Assembly: GCA_030635485.1 (NCBI GenBank)
Contig: DAOVYS010000088.1
Coordinates: forward strand, 1 to 9,507
Direction of reading: 5' to 3'
Length of the DNA: 9,507 bases
Source: Pseudomonadota bacterium
Lineage (GTDB): Bacteria > Desulfobacterota > Desulfobulbia > Desulfobulbales > DAOVYS01
Program-made: the position numbers and the translations under genes
The notes under the pieces: generated by a model
Told to the model about the DNA's origin: nothing
Seen by the model: the letters and a program-made list of their open reading frames with translations, nothing else
Database searches by the model: none
Shown here: positions 1-6,825 of the stretch, piece by piece
Layout: every line of letters begins with the position of its first letter
How positions within the stretch are numbered: position 1 is the stretch's first letter

Positions 1-84
1 TCAAGGAACAGTGAAAATAAAAAAGCACCCATTCGGGTATAAACTCCGCATATTAGGTATATGTGAGCATTTTTCATTTTTACT

Positions 85-113
85 TTGACGCCGAGATCGG
101 ACGAAAAGACAAT
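85..113 (+). promoter_or_regulatory. Possible sigma70-type promoter for the helicase gene
   Basis: TTGACG at 85-90 is followed by a 17-base spacer and GACAAT at 108-113, which matches four of six -10 consensus positions. It lies about 65 bases ahead of the ATG at 180 in otherwise non-coding, AT-rich sequence. The -35 is good and the -10 is weak. The assignment is pattern-based only. Confidence 0.25.
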
Positions 114-179
114 TATTCAAGATGGCCCTAATTCTTCCCATCATTGCAACGTCCAATCCGCTGTGGTAAATTGGCTGCC

Positions 180-2381
180 ATGCAACAATCACTCTTTTCA
201 GACACTCCCTTCCGGGACGGAAAAAACAAAAAAGACGGTCAAGGGGAATTAAATCCCTCCCAGTACGAGGCAGTCACATCCATCAAGGGCCCTGTTCTGG
301 TCATAGCCGGAGCCGGAACAGGCAAGACCCGGACACTGGTTCACCGGACCGCTCACCTCGTGCAGACAGGAATTCCGCCTGAAAACATCCTGCTTCTCAC
401 ATTTACCAGAAAAGCGTCCATGGAAATGATCCGCAGGGCAAGCCTCTTGATGGACGAATCATGCCACAGGGTGGCAGGCGGCACTTTCCATGCAATGGCC
501 AACATGCTTCTCAGACGGTTCGGACATCATCTAGGGTTTGAGCGAAATTTTACGATCCTTGACCGTCCTGATGCCGAAAGCATTATAAATCTTCTAAAAT
601 CCTCCCTGGACCTGTCCCGCACAGGCAAACGTTTCCCATCCAAACGGATCATCATGGACATCTTCAGCAAATCGGTCAATAAGTCCATGCCGATTGACGA
701 ACTCCTCGAAGGTCAGTATGGTCACTTGATCAATTTCCTGGATGACCTTCATCTTATTCAGAAACATTACGGAAAATTCAAGCTGGAACACGGTCTCATG
801 GATTATGACGACCTGCTCGTAAACTGGCAGCGGCTTCTTGCGGAGAGTCCGGAAGCCAGAGAGGCCATCTCAAGCAGATTCACCCATGTCATGGTGGATG
901 AATACCAGGACACCAACCTGATCCAGGCCGATATTGTCCGGCTGATAGCCGATCGGCTCAACAACATTATGGTCGTGGGGGATGACTCCCAGTCCATATA
1001 CAGTTTCCGCGGGGCTGATTTCCGTAACATCATGGACTTCCCACGGACCTTTCCGAATGCAAAATTGATCAAGCTGGAGGAAAATTACCGTTCCAGTCAG
1101 GCAATTCTCAGCGTGACCAATTCAATCATTGAAAAAGCTGCTGAAAAATATACAAAAAAATTATTCAGCCGGATCGAGGGAGGGGTTAAACCTATAATTT
1201 ATGCGGCCTCCAATGATACAACGCAGGCCCGATACGTTATTGGGAAGATACAGGATCTAATGGATGAGGGAATCCCTCTCACTGAGATCGCGGTTCTTTT
1301 CCGGTCCGGGTTCCATTCGTACAAACTTGAAATGGAGCTTACCAACAACCGGATCAACTTTGAAAAACGGGGCGGGATGAAACTGACGGAATCATCGCAT
1401 ATCAAGGATGTTCTCTCTTTTTTGAGAATCCTGACCAACCCTAAGGACAATATCTCCTGGAACAGACTCCTGCTCATGCTGGACAAGGTAGGACCCAAGA
1501 CAGCTGAAAAAGTCCTTGAGAATATCAAGAGCGCGGATGATCCGCTTGAGGCGCTTCTGAACTATCCTGCAGGCAAGAGTTGGAAGCAGGGATTTGAGAG
1601 CCTGCTAAAAATGCTCCTTTCCTTAAGAGAACCCGGACTCACGCCCGTAGACCTGTTCGACAGGGTGATGGAATATTATGACCCCCTATTCAAAAAGATA
1701 TTTCCCGACGATTATCCGCGCCGAAGCCGCGATCTTGAACAACTCAGGGTGATACTGGCCGGTTACCATGATCTCAGATCATTTATTGACGACACAACAC
1801 TCGACCCGCCGGAAAACATCGGGAAATCGGGAGACCCGCTTTCAAATCCCACTGACAGGCTCGTGCTCTCCACAATTCATTCAGCCAAGGGTCTTGAGTG
1901 GGATGCCGTATTTGTCATACACCTTGCAGAGGGCAAATTCCCCCCTGCAAGGGCATTTCTTTCAGATCAGCTGGAAGAGGAGAGGCGCCTTATGTACGTT
2001 GCGGCCACCAGGGCAAAACGACGCCTTTTCTTTACATATCCAAGGGAAGTGATGTCCGCCGACTTTATGTCCGTAAACAGCGCAATGTCCCCTTTTTTAA
2101 GCGAAATACCTCCAGTCCTTGTAAATTCCCCTGGTATTCATTCTTCCAGGAGACCAGCTATTCCCAGGGAAAAAACTCTTTTCCAAAAGGACAAGCCCAA
2201 ATCCGCTAAACCCACCCCAGGGCAGACATCCTTCTGCCCTGGAATGAGGGTCAGACATCCATTTTTCGGGGAAGGATCTATTCAGGCCGTAAAAGGCCCC
2301 AAAACCGTGGAAATTTTTTTCCCGCGGCACGGCAAAAAGACCCTGCGCACCGATTACACCAAGCTGGAAATTCTGGAATGA
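180..2381 (+). CDS. UvrD/Rep/PcrA-family ATP-dependent DNA helicase
   Basis: This is a superfamily 1A 3'-to-5' DNA helicase, a family acting in excision repair, mismatch repair or replication restart. All the core motifs are visible, numbered from the ATG at 180 (733 aa). They are LNPSQ Q-motif near 25, Walker A GAGTGKT at 44-50, TFTRKA near 74-79, DEYQDT Walker B at 240-245, QSIYSFRGA motif III near 271-279, ENYRSS near 301, STIHSAKGLEWD near 564-575, and YVAATRA near 606-612. A basic, proline-rich linker leads to a C-terminal VRHPFFGEGSI segment like the Tudor-like tail of PcrA/UvrD. The length fits the family. An upstream in-frame TTG at 144 would add 12 residues with no family character and no Shine-Dalgarno, so the ATG was preferred; its own ribosome site is also weak. 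TFTRKAS and GGTFHAMA differ from classical UvrD/PcrA wording, so it may be a separate clade and no symbol is given. Confidence 0.95.
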   Translation: MQQSLFSDTPFRDGKNKKDGQGELNPSQYEAVTSIKGPVLVIAGAGTGKTRTLVHRTAHLVQTGIPPENILLLTFTRKASMEMIRRASLLMDESCHRVAGGTFHAMANMLLRRFGHHLGFERNFTILDRPDAESIINLLKSSLDLSRTGKRFPSKRIIMDIFSKSVNKSMPIDELLEGQYGHLINFLDDLHLIQKHYGKFKLEHGLMDYDDLLVNWQRLLAESPEAREAISSRFTHVMVDEYQDTNLIQADIVRLIADRLNNIMVVGDDSQSIYSFRGADFRNIMDFPRTFPNAKLIKLEENYRSSQAILSVTNSIIEKAAEKYTKKLFSRIEGGVKPIIYAASNDTTQARYVIGKIQDLMDEGIPLTEIAVLFRSGFHSYKLEMELTNNRINFEKRGGMKLTESSHIKDVLSFLRILTNPKDNISWNRLLLMLDKVGPKTAEKVLENIKSADDPLEALLNYPAGKSWKQGFESLLKMLLSLREPGLTPVDLFDRVMEYYDPLFKKIFPDDYPRRSRDLEQLRVILAGYHDLRSFIDDTTLDPPENIGKSGDPLSNPTDRLVLSTIHSAKGLEWDAVFVIHLAEGKFPPARAFLSDQLEEERRLMYVAATRAKRRLFFTYPREVMSADFMSVNSAMSPFLSEIPPVLVNSPGIHSSRRPAIPREKTLFQKDKPKSAKPTPGQTSFCPGMRVRHPFFGEGSIQAVKGPKTVEIFFPRHGKKTLRTDYTKLEILE

Positions 2382-2469
2382 TGGTAACTACTCAGCAAAA
2401 CAACCTGGGACCGGCCTCTATTTTAAAAGTTACTTAGCCTCCAACCTTCAACCTAAACACTCATTCATC

Positions 2470-3813
2470 ATGAACTACCAGGAAGCGTGGTCATTTCTCG
2501 ATAATCTGCAATTTTTCAAGATCAAACTGGGTCTTAAGAGCATGACTCAGTTTCTGGACAGTCTGGGCCGTCCACAGAAAAATCTGCGGTTTGTACATGT
2601 GGCTGGAACCAATGGCAAGGGTTCAGTGTCCGTTACATTACTGACAATACTTGATGCGGCCGGTTACAAGGTTGGTCTATACACCTCGCCCCACTTAAGT
2701 TCGGTCAGGGAACGATTCAGGATCAATAATTCCTATATTTCCAAAAAAGAATTTACCCGCGCTGCCGACAGAATCAAAAATATTCTAAACGGCCGCCAAA
2801 TTACCTACTTCGAGTTTACCACGGCCATTGCAATGCTCTGGTTTGCCGAGATGAAGACCGACCTGGCCATCCTGGAGGTCGGAATGGGAGGCAGACTGGA
2901 TGCGACAAACGTTATATGCCCGCTTACATCCATTATCACGAATGTGTCCATGGATCATGAAATATATCTGGGCAACACACTGGACGCCGTGGCAAGTGAA
3001 AAGGCGGGAATCATCAAGACAGGCGTACCTGTTGCCTCAGGCGCTGCCCATGATGTGAGTCTTAAGGTGATTGAAGGTACCTGCCTGAAAAAAAAAGCCC
3101 CCCTCTATCTCATGGGAAGGGATTTTTCCGGAAAGTCTGAACCTGACGGAAGCTGGACCTACCGTGGAATCGGCGACTCCGGACAGGTCATAAAAAATCT
3201 TTCCTGCAATCTGAAGGGAGAATATCAGATCGGCAACTCGGCCATAGCCCTGGCAGGCCTTGAGCTACTGTCTGATTCCGGTTTCATGGTTGACGAGACC
3301 GCAATCAGACAAGGTCTGAATCAGGTAAAGTGGCCCGGGCGTCTGGAATATTTCCACCTGGGCAAAGCCTCTTCCATCCAAGATGGCCGAGATGGCCGGG
3401 ATGGACAAAAAACTGCGGCCCAGCGCTGCTACCTGATTGACGGCGCCCACAATCCTGCAGGGGTAATGAGCCTTAAAAAAGCCCTTAAAACAGATTTCTC
3501 CTTCAAGAATCTGGTAATGGTCTGGGCAAGCATGGCTGACAAGGACATTTCAAAAAATCTTTCCATAATCGCCCCGCTCTGCCGAAATATAATCCTTACA
3601 AAACCAAAGGGGGAAAGATCGGCAGACCCCTTCAGACTCCGTGAAGCTATTCCTGAAAAATATCTGGATCGCGCCATCTGCATCCCGTCTATAAACAAAG
3701 CACTGGACAAGGCCTATGAACTTTCAAGTCCGGATGATCTCATCTGCATTGCAGGCTCACTCTATCTTGTCGGCGAGGCAAGAAGGCTGCTCCTCGGAGA
3801 GGTGATACCATGA
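2470..3813 (+). CDS. folC: Bifunctional dihydrofolate synthase / folylpolyglutamate synthase
   Basis: FolC is an ATP-dependent Mur-ligase-family enzyme. It adds glutamate to dihydropteroate and then to reduced folates in the cytoplasm. The 447-residue product has the family signatures in order: an N-terminal FKIKLGLKSM helix, P-loop HVAGTNGKGSV (43-53), YTSPHL (71-76), EVGMGGRLDATN (136-147), MDHE (161-164) with nearby LGNT, SEKAGIIK (177-184), WPGR (288-291) and DGAHNPAG (324-331) opening the C-terminal domain. Length is normal. A short GRDGRDG stretch (307-313), encoded by a tandem 9-base repeat, sits in the variable loop just before DGAHNPAG. The ATG at 2470 matches the usual family N-terminus although no clear Shine-Dalgarno precedes it. 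The gene lies 88 bp after the helicase and overlaps the HNH gene by 4 bp. Confidence 0.96.
   Translation: MNYQEAWSFLDNLQFFKIKLGLKSMTQFLDSLGRPQKNLRFVHVAGTNGKGSVSVTLLTILDAAGYKVGLYTSPHLSSVRERFRINNSYISKKEFTRAADRIKNILNGRQITYFEFTTAIAMLWFAEMKTDLAILEVGMGGRLDATNVICPLTSIITNVSMDHEIYLGNTLDAVASEKAGIIKTGVPVASGAAHDVSLKVIEGTCLKKKAPLYLMGRDFSGKSEPDGSWTYRGIGDSGQVIKNLSCNLKGEYQIGNSAIALAGLELLSDSGFMVDETAIRQGLNQVKWPGRLEYFHLGKASSIQDGRDGRDGQKTAAQRCYLIDGAHNPAGVMSLKKALKTDFSFKNLVMVWASMADKDISKNLSIIAPLCRNIILTKPKGERSADPFRLREAIPEKYLDRAICIPSINKALDKAYELSSPDDLICIAGSLYLVGEARRLLLGEVIP
3796..3802 (+). promoter_or_regulatory. Ribosome binding site of the HNH gene, inside folC
   Basis: GGAGAGG lies seven bases before the ATG at 3810 and within the last codons of folC. 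Together with the ATGA stop/start overlap it supports this start and translational coupling of the two genes. Confidence 0.6.
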
Positions 3814-4124
3814 GACGAGATACGAATCCCGGCTTCTTCTTTGACGGCGTTGACGAAGCGGTCATCAGGCAGGAACGCGCAAAGGCGCGCGAATTGAGAA
3901 AGAGCCGCTGGTGGAAAAACAAGATCGCAAAAGGAGAATGCCATTACTGCGGCCAAAGGACCCCTCCGGCAGAAATCACAATGGATCATATCGTTCCGCT
4001 TTCCCGGGGAGGCAGGAGCACAAAGGCCAATCTGGCTCCCACATGCAAGACATGCAATACCAAAAAAAAGACCATGCTTCCAATAGAGTGGGAAGAATAT
4101 ATGGAAGATCTGATAAAAAAATGA
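3810..4124 (+). CDS. Small HNH endonuclease-family protein
   Basis: This 104-residue protein carries a compact zinc-stabilised HNH (beta-beta-alpha-metal) fold. A basic N-terminal helix (about 18-40, rich in R and K, then SRWWKNK) precedes CHYC (44-47), which pairs with CKTC (79-82) as the likely four-cysteine zinc site. The catalytic core is MDHIVPLSRGG, with D59 and H60 as general-base and metal-binding residues, followed by N74 and N83. The family is McrA-like/HNH_5 in style, and such proteins nick or cut DNA. The target of this one cannot be read from sequence. It is complete, with all key residues present. Its start overlaps the folC stop and it has its own Shine-Dalgarno, so it is probably co-expressed with folC. 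No partner methylase, intron or phage gene is nearby, so a housekeeping or repair role seems as likely as defence; that is inference. Confidence 0.88.
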   Translation: MRRDTNPGFFFDGVDEAVIRQERAKARELRKSRWWKNKIAKGECHYCGQRTPPAEITMDHIVPLSRGGRSTKANLAPTCKTCNTKKKTMLPIEWEEYMEDLIKK

Positions 4125-4173
4125 TAGAAGATTTAAAGAGGGATCTAAGGAGGTTCTAAGGGTTCGCAAGCTC

Positions 4174-4181
4174 AAAAGAGG
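4174..4181 (+). promoter_or_regulatory. Ribosome binding site of the soluble hybrid kinase
   Basis: AAAAGAGG lies eight bases before the ATG at 4190 and fixes the start of the kinase gene. A stronger-looking AAGGAGG at 4147-4153 has no start codon at usable distance. Confidence 0.55.
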
Positions 4182-4189
4182 ATCTTTTT

Positions 4190-6514
4190 ATGGCTAAACC
4201 AACATACGAAGAATTGGAACAAAAGCTCAACGAATTAAAAAAAGAAGCGGTTGAGCACAAACAGACCGAGGAGGCCTTACGTCTCAGTGAAGCGCGGCTC
4301 CGTACCACGCTTAACAGCATCCCGTTCGACTTTTTTATCCTGGACAAGGATAGCCGTTATATAATGCAGAACACCGACTCTAAAAAGATTTGGGGTGACA
4401 TAACAGGGAAACGCCCTGAAGATCTGGTTACGGATCCCTCTACATTGGCTTTATGGAAAGAAAACAACCGCAGGGCCTTTGCCGGTGAAACGATCAAGGA
4501 GGAGGTTGAATTTAAGTCGCCCAAAAAACACAAATTTTTCTACAATATTATATCTCCGATCCGTGATAAGGGGAAAATACAAGGTATTCTGGGTGTAAAT
4601 ATAGACATCAGCGACCTCAAAAAGGCCGAAAAGGCTTTAAAAAATTCAGAGGTTGAGAAAAGAGCCATCCTGGATGCCACAATGGAGCTGATAACATACC
4701 ATGCCACGGATTTAAAGGTCATATGGGCTAACAGGAAGGCATGTGAATCCGCTGAATCAACTTCCGACAAACAACTGATTGGTCGCTATTGCTATGATGT
4801 ATGGTGTCCGCATAATAAACCACCTGATAATTGTCCGGCATTAAAGGCCCTTGAAACCGGAACCACCCGGGAAATCGAACTCTCCACTCCTGACGGAAGA
4901 TTTTTTATACACAGAGGATATCCTGTTTACGATGCAAAAGGCAGTATTACCGGCATTGTCACAACGGTCCTGGATATCACGGACCGCAAGAGGGCCGAGA
5001 ATGCGCTTGTTCTGGCCAAAGCACGGCTGGAACAGTTGCTTGCCAATAGCCCGGGAATAATCTATAGCTGCAAGCCGAGCGGCTGTTTCGACGGAACCTT
5101 TATGAGTGAAAATATCAAAACCCAGCTCGGATATGAGGCACTGGAATTTCTGGAAGACCCTGAATTCTGGATCAACCGTATCCATCCCGAGGACGTATCC
5201 CGGATACTATCCGGCCTGGAGGGACTTGTCGAAAAAAAACACCTCATCCAGGAATACCGTTTTCAGCACAAGGACGGCGCCTATCGCTGGATGAGAGATG
5301 AATCGAAACTTGTGTACGACTCAGAAAAAAAACCGATTGAGATAGTCGGTTACTGGGCCGATATCACCATACAACGACAATTGGAACAAGATCTTCAAAA
5401 GGCACGGAAATTTGAATCGATCGGTATACTTGCAGGCGGCATTGCACATGATTTCAACAACCTTCTCATGGCTATCCAGGGGCATGTCTCCTTGACCATG
5501 GCACAGATAGATTCCGAACATCCCCTTTTCAAACACTGCAAGGGAATAGAGGATATGATTAAAAGGGGATCAAATCTCACCAGACAACTCTTAGGTTTTG
5601 CAAGACGCGGAAACTATGAAGTCAAACCGACCGATCTGAACGAGCTGACAAAAAAGAGTTCTGAAATGTTTGGTCAAACCAAAAAAGAGATAAAAATTCA
5701 CACAAAATTCCAGAAAAAAATCTGGACGGTCGAAGTGGATAGAGGACAGATCGATCAGGTCCTGTTAAACCTCTATATCAATGCGTGGCATGCCATGCCG
5801 CATGGGGGAAACCTGTATATCGAGACAAGCAACGTTGTTATCGATAAAAACTCCGACAACCCTTCCATTATAACGCCCGGCAACTATGTCCTGTTAACGG
5901 TGACCGACACCGGCACAGGCATGGGGAAAAGCACAATAGACCATATCTTCGACCCTTTTTTTACGACCAAGGAGATGGGCGTGGGAACCGGCCTTGGCCT
6001 GGCCTCGGCTTATGGCATCGTAAAGAGCCACCACGGATATATCGATGTCGAATCCAGCAAGGGAAAAGGGACAACTTTCAGAATTTATCTGCATGCATCG
6101 AAAAAAGAGATAAAGAAAACCGTCGAACCTGTTGAAGAATTTATCAAGGGGACCGGAACTGTTCTCCTGGTAGACGATGAAGAAATAATCCTCAGCGTGA
6201 GTAAGGAGTTGCTGGAGGGTATAGGCTTCCAGGTGTTAACAGCCAATCACGGCAAAGAGGCGGTTGAGGTTTACAGGAACAATCTTGAAAAGATAGACAT
6301 CGTGCTTTTGGATATGATTATGCCCGGCATAGGCGGCGGAGAGGTTTATGACAGGCTCAAAGAGATCAACCCCGAGGTCAAGGTCCTCCTGTCAAGCGGA
6401 TACAGTATCAATAATCAGGCAGCCGAGATATTGAAACGAGGCTGCAATGGTTTTATTCAAAAACCTTTCAATATGAAGGCGCTGTCCGGAAAAATCAGAG
6501 AAATTATAGGTTGA
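4190..6514 (+). CDS. Soluble PAS-domain hybrid histidine kinase/response regulator
   Basis: This is a cytoplasmic hybrid sensor kinase of 774 residues with no membrane segment. An N-terminal coiled coil (5-38) leads into three PAS domains: about 35-145, 155-268 and 280-397, the last PAS_3-like with a PAC end (YRFQHKDGAYRWMRDES). The second PAS has C201, C206 and C215 in CYDVWCPHNKPPDNCP. The transmitter follows. H420 in GGIAHDFNN is the phosphoacceptor, the N-box is NLYINAWHAMP (N531), G1 is DTGTGM (573-578), the F-box is FDPFFTTKEMG, and G2 is GTGLGLA (599-605). The C-terminal receiver (about 656-772) keeps D662, D663, the phosphoacceptor D708, S735/S736 and K758. The N-box has WH where most family members have AD. 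There is no output domain, so phosphate probably goes to the receiver and then to a separate phosphotransfer protein or regulator. It lies 65 bp after the HNH gene and converges on a paralogous kinase. The ligand is unknown. Confidence 0.95.
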   Translation: MAKPTYEELEQKLNELKKEAVEHKQTEEALRLSEARLRTTLNSIPFDFFILDKDSRYIMQNTDSKKIWGDITGKRPEDLVTDPSTLALWKENNRRAFAGETIKEEVEFKSPKKHKFFYNIISPIRDKGKIQGILGVNIDISDLKKAEKALKNSEVEKRAILDATMELITYHATDLKVIWANRKACESAESTSDKQLIGRYCYDVWCPHNKPPDNCPALKALETGTTREIELSTPDGRFFIHRGYPVYDAKGSITGIVTTVLDITDRKRAENALVLAKARLEQLLANSPGIIYSCKPSGCFDGTFMSENIKTQLGYEALEFLEDPEFWINRIHPEDVSRILSGLEGLVEKKHLIQEYRFQHKDGAYRWMRDESKLVYDSEKKPIEIVGYWADITIQRQLEQDLQKARKFESIGILAGGIAHDFNNLLMAIQGHVSLTMAQIDSEHPLFKHCKGIEDMIKRGSNLTRQLLGFARRGNYEVKPTDLNELTKKSSEMFGQTKKEIKIHTKFQKKIWTVEVDRGQIDQVLLNLYINAWHAMPHGGNLYIETSNVVIDKNSDNPSIITPGNYVLLTVTDTGTGMGKSTIDHIFDPFFTTKEMGVGTGLGLASAYGIVKSHHGYIDVESSKGKGTTFRIYLHASKKEIKKTVEPVEEFIKGTGTVLLVDDEEIILSVSKELLEGIGFQVLTANHGKEAVEVYRNNLEKIDIVLLDMIMPGIGGGEVYDRLKEINPEVKVLLSSGYSINNQAAEILKRGCNGFIQKPFNMKALSGKIREIIG

Positions 6515-6543
6515 GGCGATGATTTGAATATCGAACACCGCTC

Positions 6544-6773
6544 AGCCCTGAAAGGGCGGTATCCGACAGCCCGGGGTCAGCGTGCAGCGCGCAGCCCCGG
6601 GTAGTGAAAGCACCACAAACGATAAGCCCTGTAAGGGCGATATAAAGATGCCGGCCATAAACATCGACGCTCATTTTATACCGCCCCTTCAGGGCTTGAT
6701 AAGAGGTGATCTTCTTTACCCAGGGTTTCGCTTCGCTACACCCTGGGCTGTCGAATACCGCCCTTTCAGGGCT
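6544..6773. repeat. Nested inverted-repeat element (REP/BIME- or MITE-like)
   Basis: This 230-bp non-coding element consists of two roughly 107-nt halves in inverted orientation. The outer arms 6544-6577 and 6740-6773 match at 32 of 34 bases, and their first 19 bases (AGCCCTGAAAGGGCGGTAT) match exactly. Each half holds three hairpins in the same order. A 5-bp GCCCT/AGGGC stem sits at 6545-6557 (left) and its mirror 6760-6772 (right). A longer GC stem sits at 6570-6601 (CCCGGGG/CCCCGGG) or 6719-6747 (CCCAGGGT/ACCCTGGG). A second 5-bp stem sits at 6626-6638 or around 6683-6695. It fills the gap between two convergent genes. No transposase gene and no convincing target duplication is visible. 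The small open frames across it are by-products of the repeat. A mobile or REP-type origin is inferred from structure. Confidence 0.8.
6625..6696. repeat. Inner imperfect palindrome of the nested element
   Basis: Arm 6625-6650 (AGCCCTGTAAGGGCGATATA and on) pairs with the reverse complement of 6672-6696 (AGCCCTGAAGGGGCGGTATA and on), with only a few substitutions and one gap. The central 21 bases are unpaired. This is the junction where the two inverted halves of the larger element meet. Confidence 0.7.
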
Positions 6774-6786
6774 CAATGATTGATCA

Positions 6787-6809
6787 ATATGAGAGATAAA
6801 CTCTCATAT
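6787..6809. terminator. Hairpin between convergent kinase genes, possible terminator
   Basis: ATATGAGAG (6787-6795) and CTCTCATAT (6801-6809) form a perfect 9-bp stem with a 5-base ATAAA loop. It lies 17 bases past the stop of the minus-strand kinase gene. No T-tract follows on either strand, so it is not a canonical intrinsic terminator. mRNA end protection or a protein site is also possible. Confidence 0.35.
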
Positions 6810-6825
6810 CGAAGATTGTAAGAAT

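Noticed and set aside
144..179. TTG at 144 as the helicase start
   Set aside because: The added 12 residues have no family character and no Shine-Dalgarno precedes it; the ATG at 180 gives the usual length.
1..192. Minus-strand 63-codon frame overlapping the helicase start
   Set aside because: It has a GTG start with no convincing ribosome site, no recognisable domain, and overlaps a clear gene start; kept only as a low-interest note.
2385..2433. GTAACT/AGTTAC inverted repeat between helicase and folC as a terminator
   Set aside because: The stem is only 6 bp with a 37-base loop and no T-tract, which is expected by chance.
3762..4175. Minus-strand 137-codon frame opposite the folC end and the HNH gene
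   Set aside because: It is a shadow of two well-supported genes on the other strand and has no family features.
6544..6773. CRISPR-like array
   Set aside because: The units are few, alternate in orientation and are irregularly spaced. There is no cas gene, and the structure is a mirror-image element.
6504..6779. Small open frames on both strands across the palindromic region
   Set aside because: Their codons are simply translations of the hairpin repeats. They lack ribosome sites and domains, and the sequence is explained by the inverted element.
6519..6781. ATGATT on both sides of the palindromic element (6519-6524 and 6776-6781) as a target-site duplication
   Set aside because: The match is 6 bases of AT-rich sequence, and the left copy is 19 bases from the element edge while the right copy is 2, so it is not a convincing duplication.
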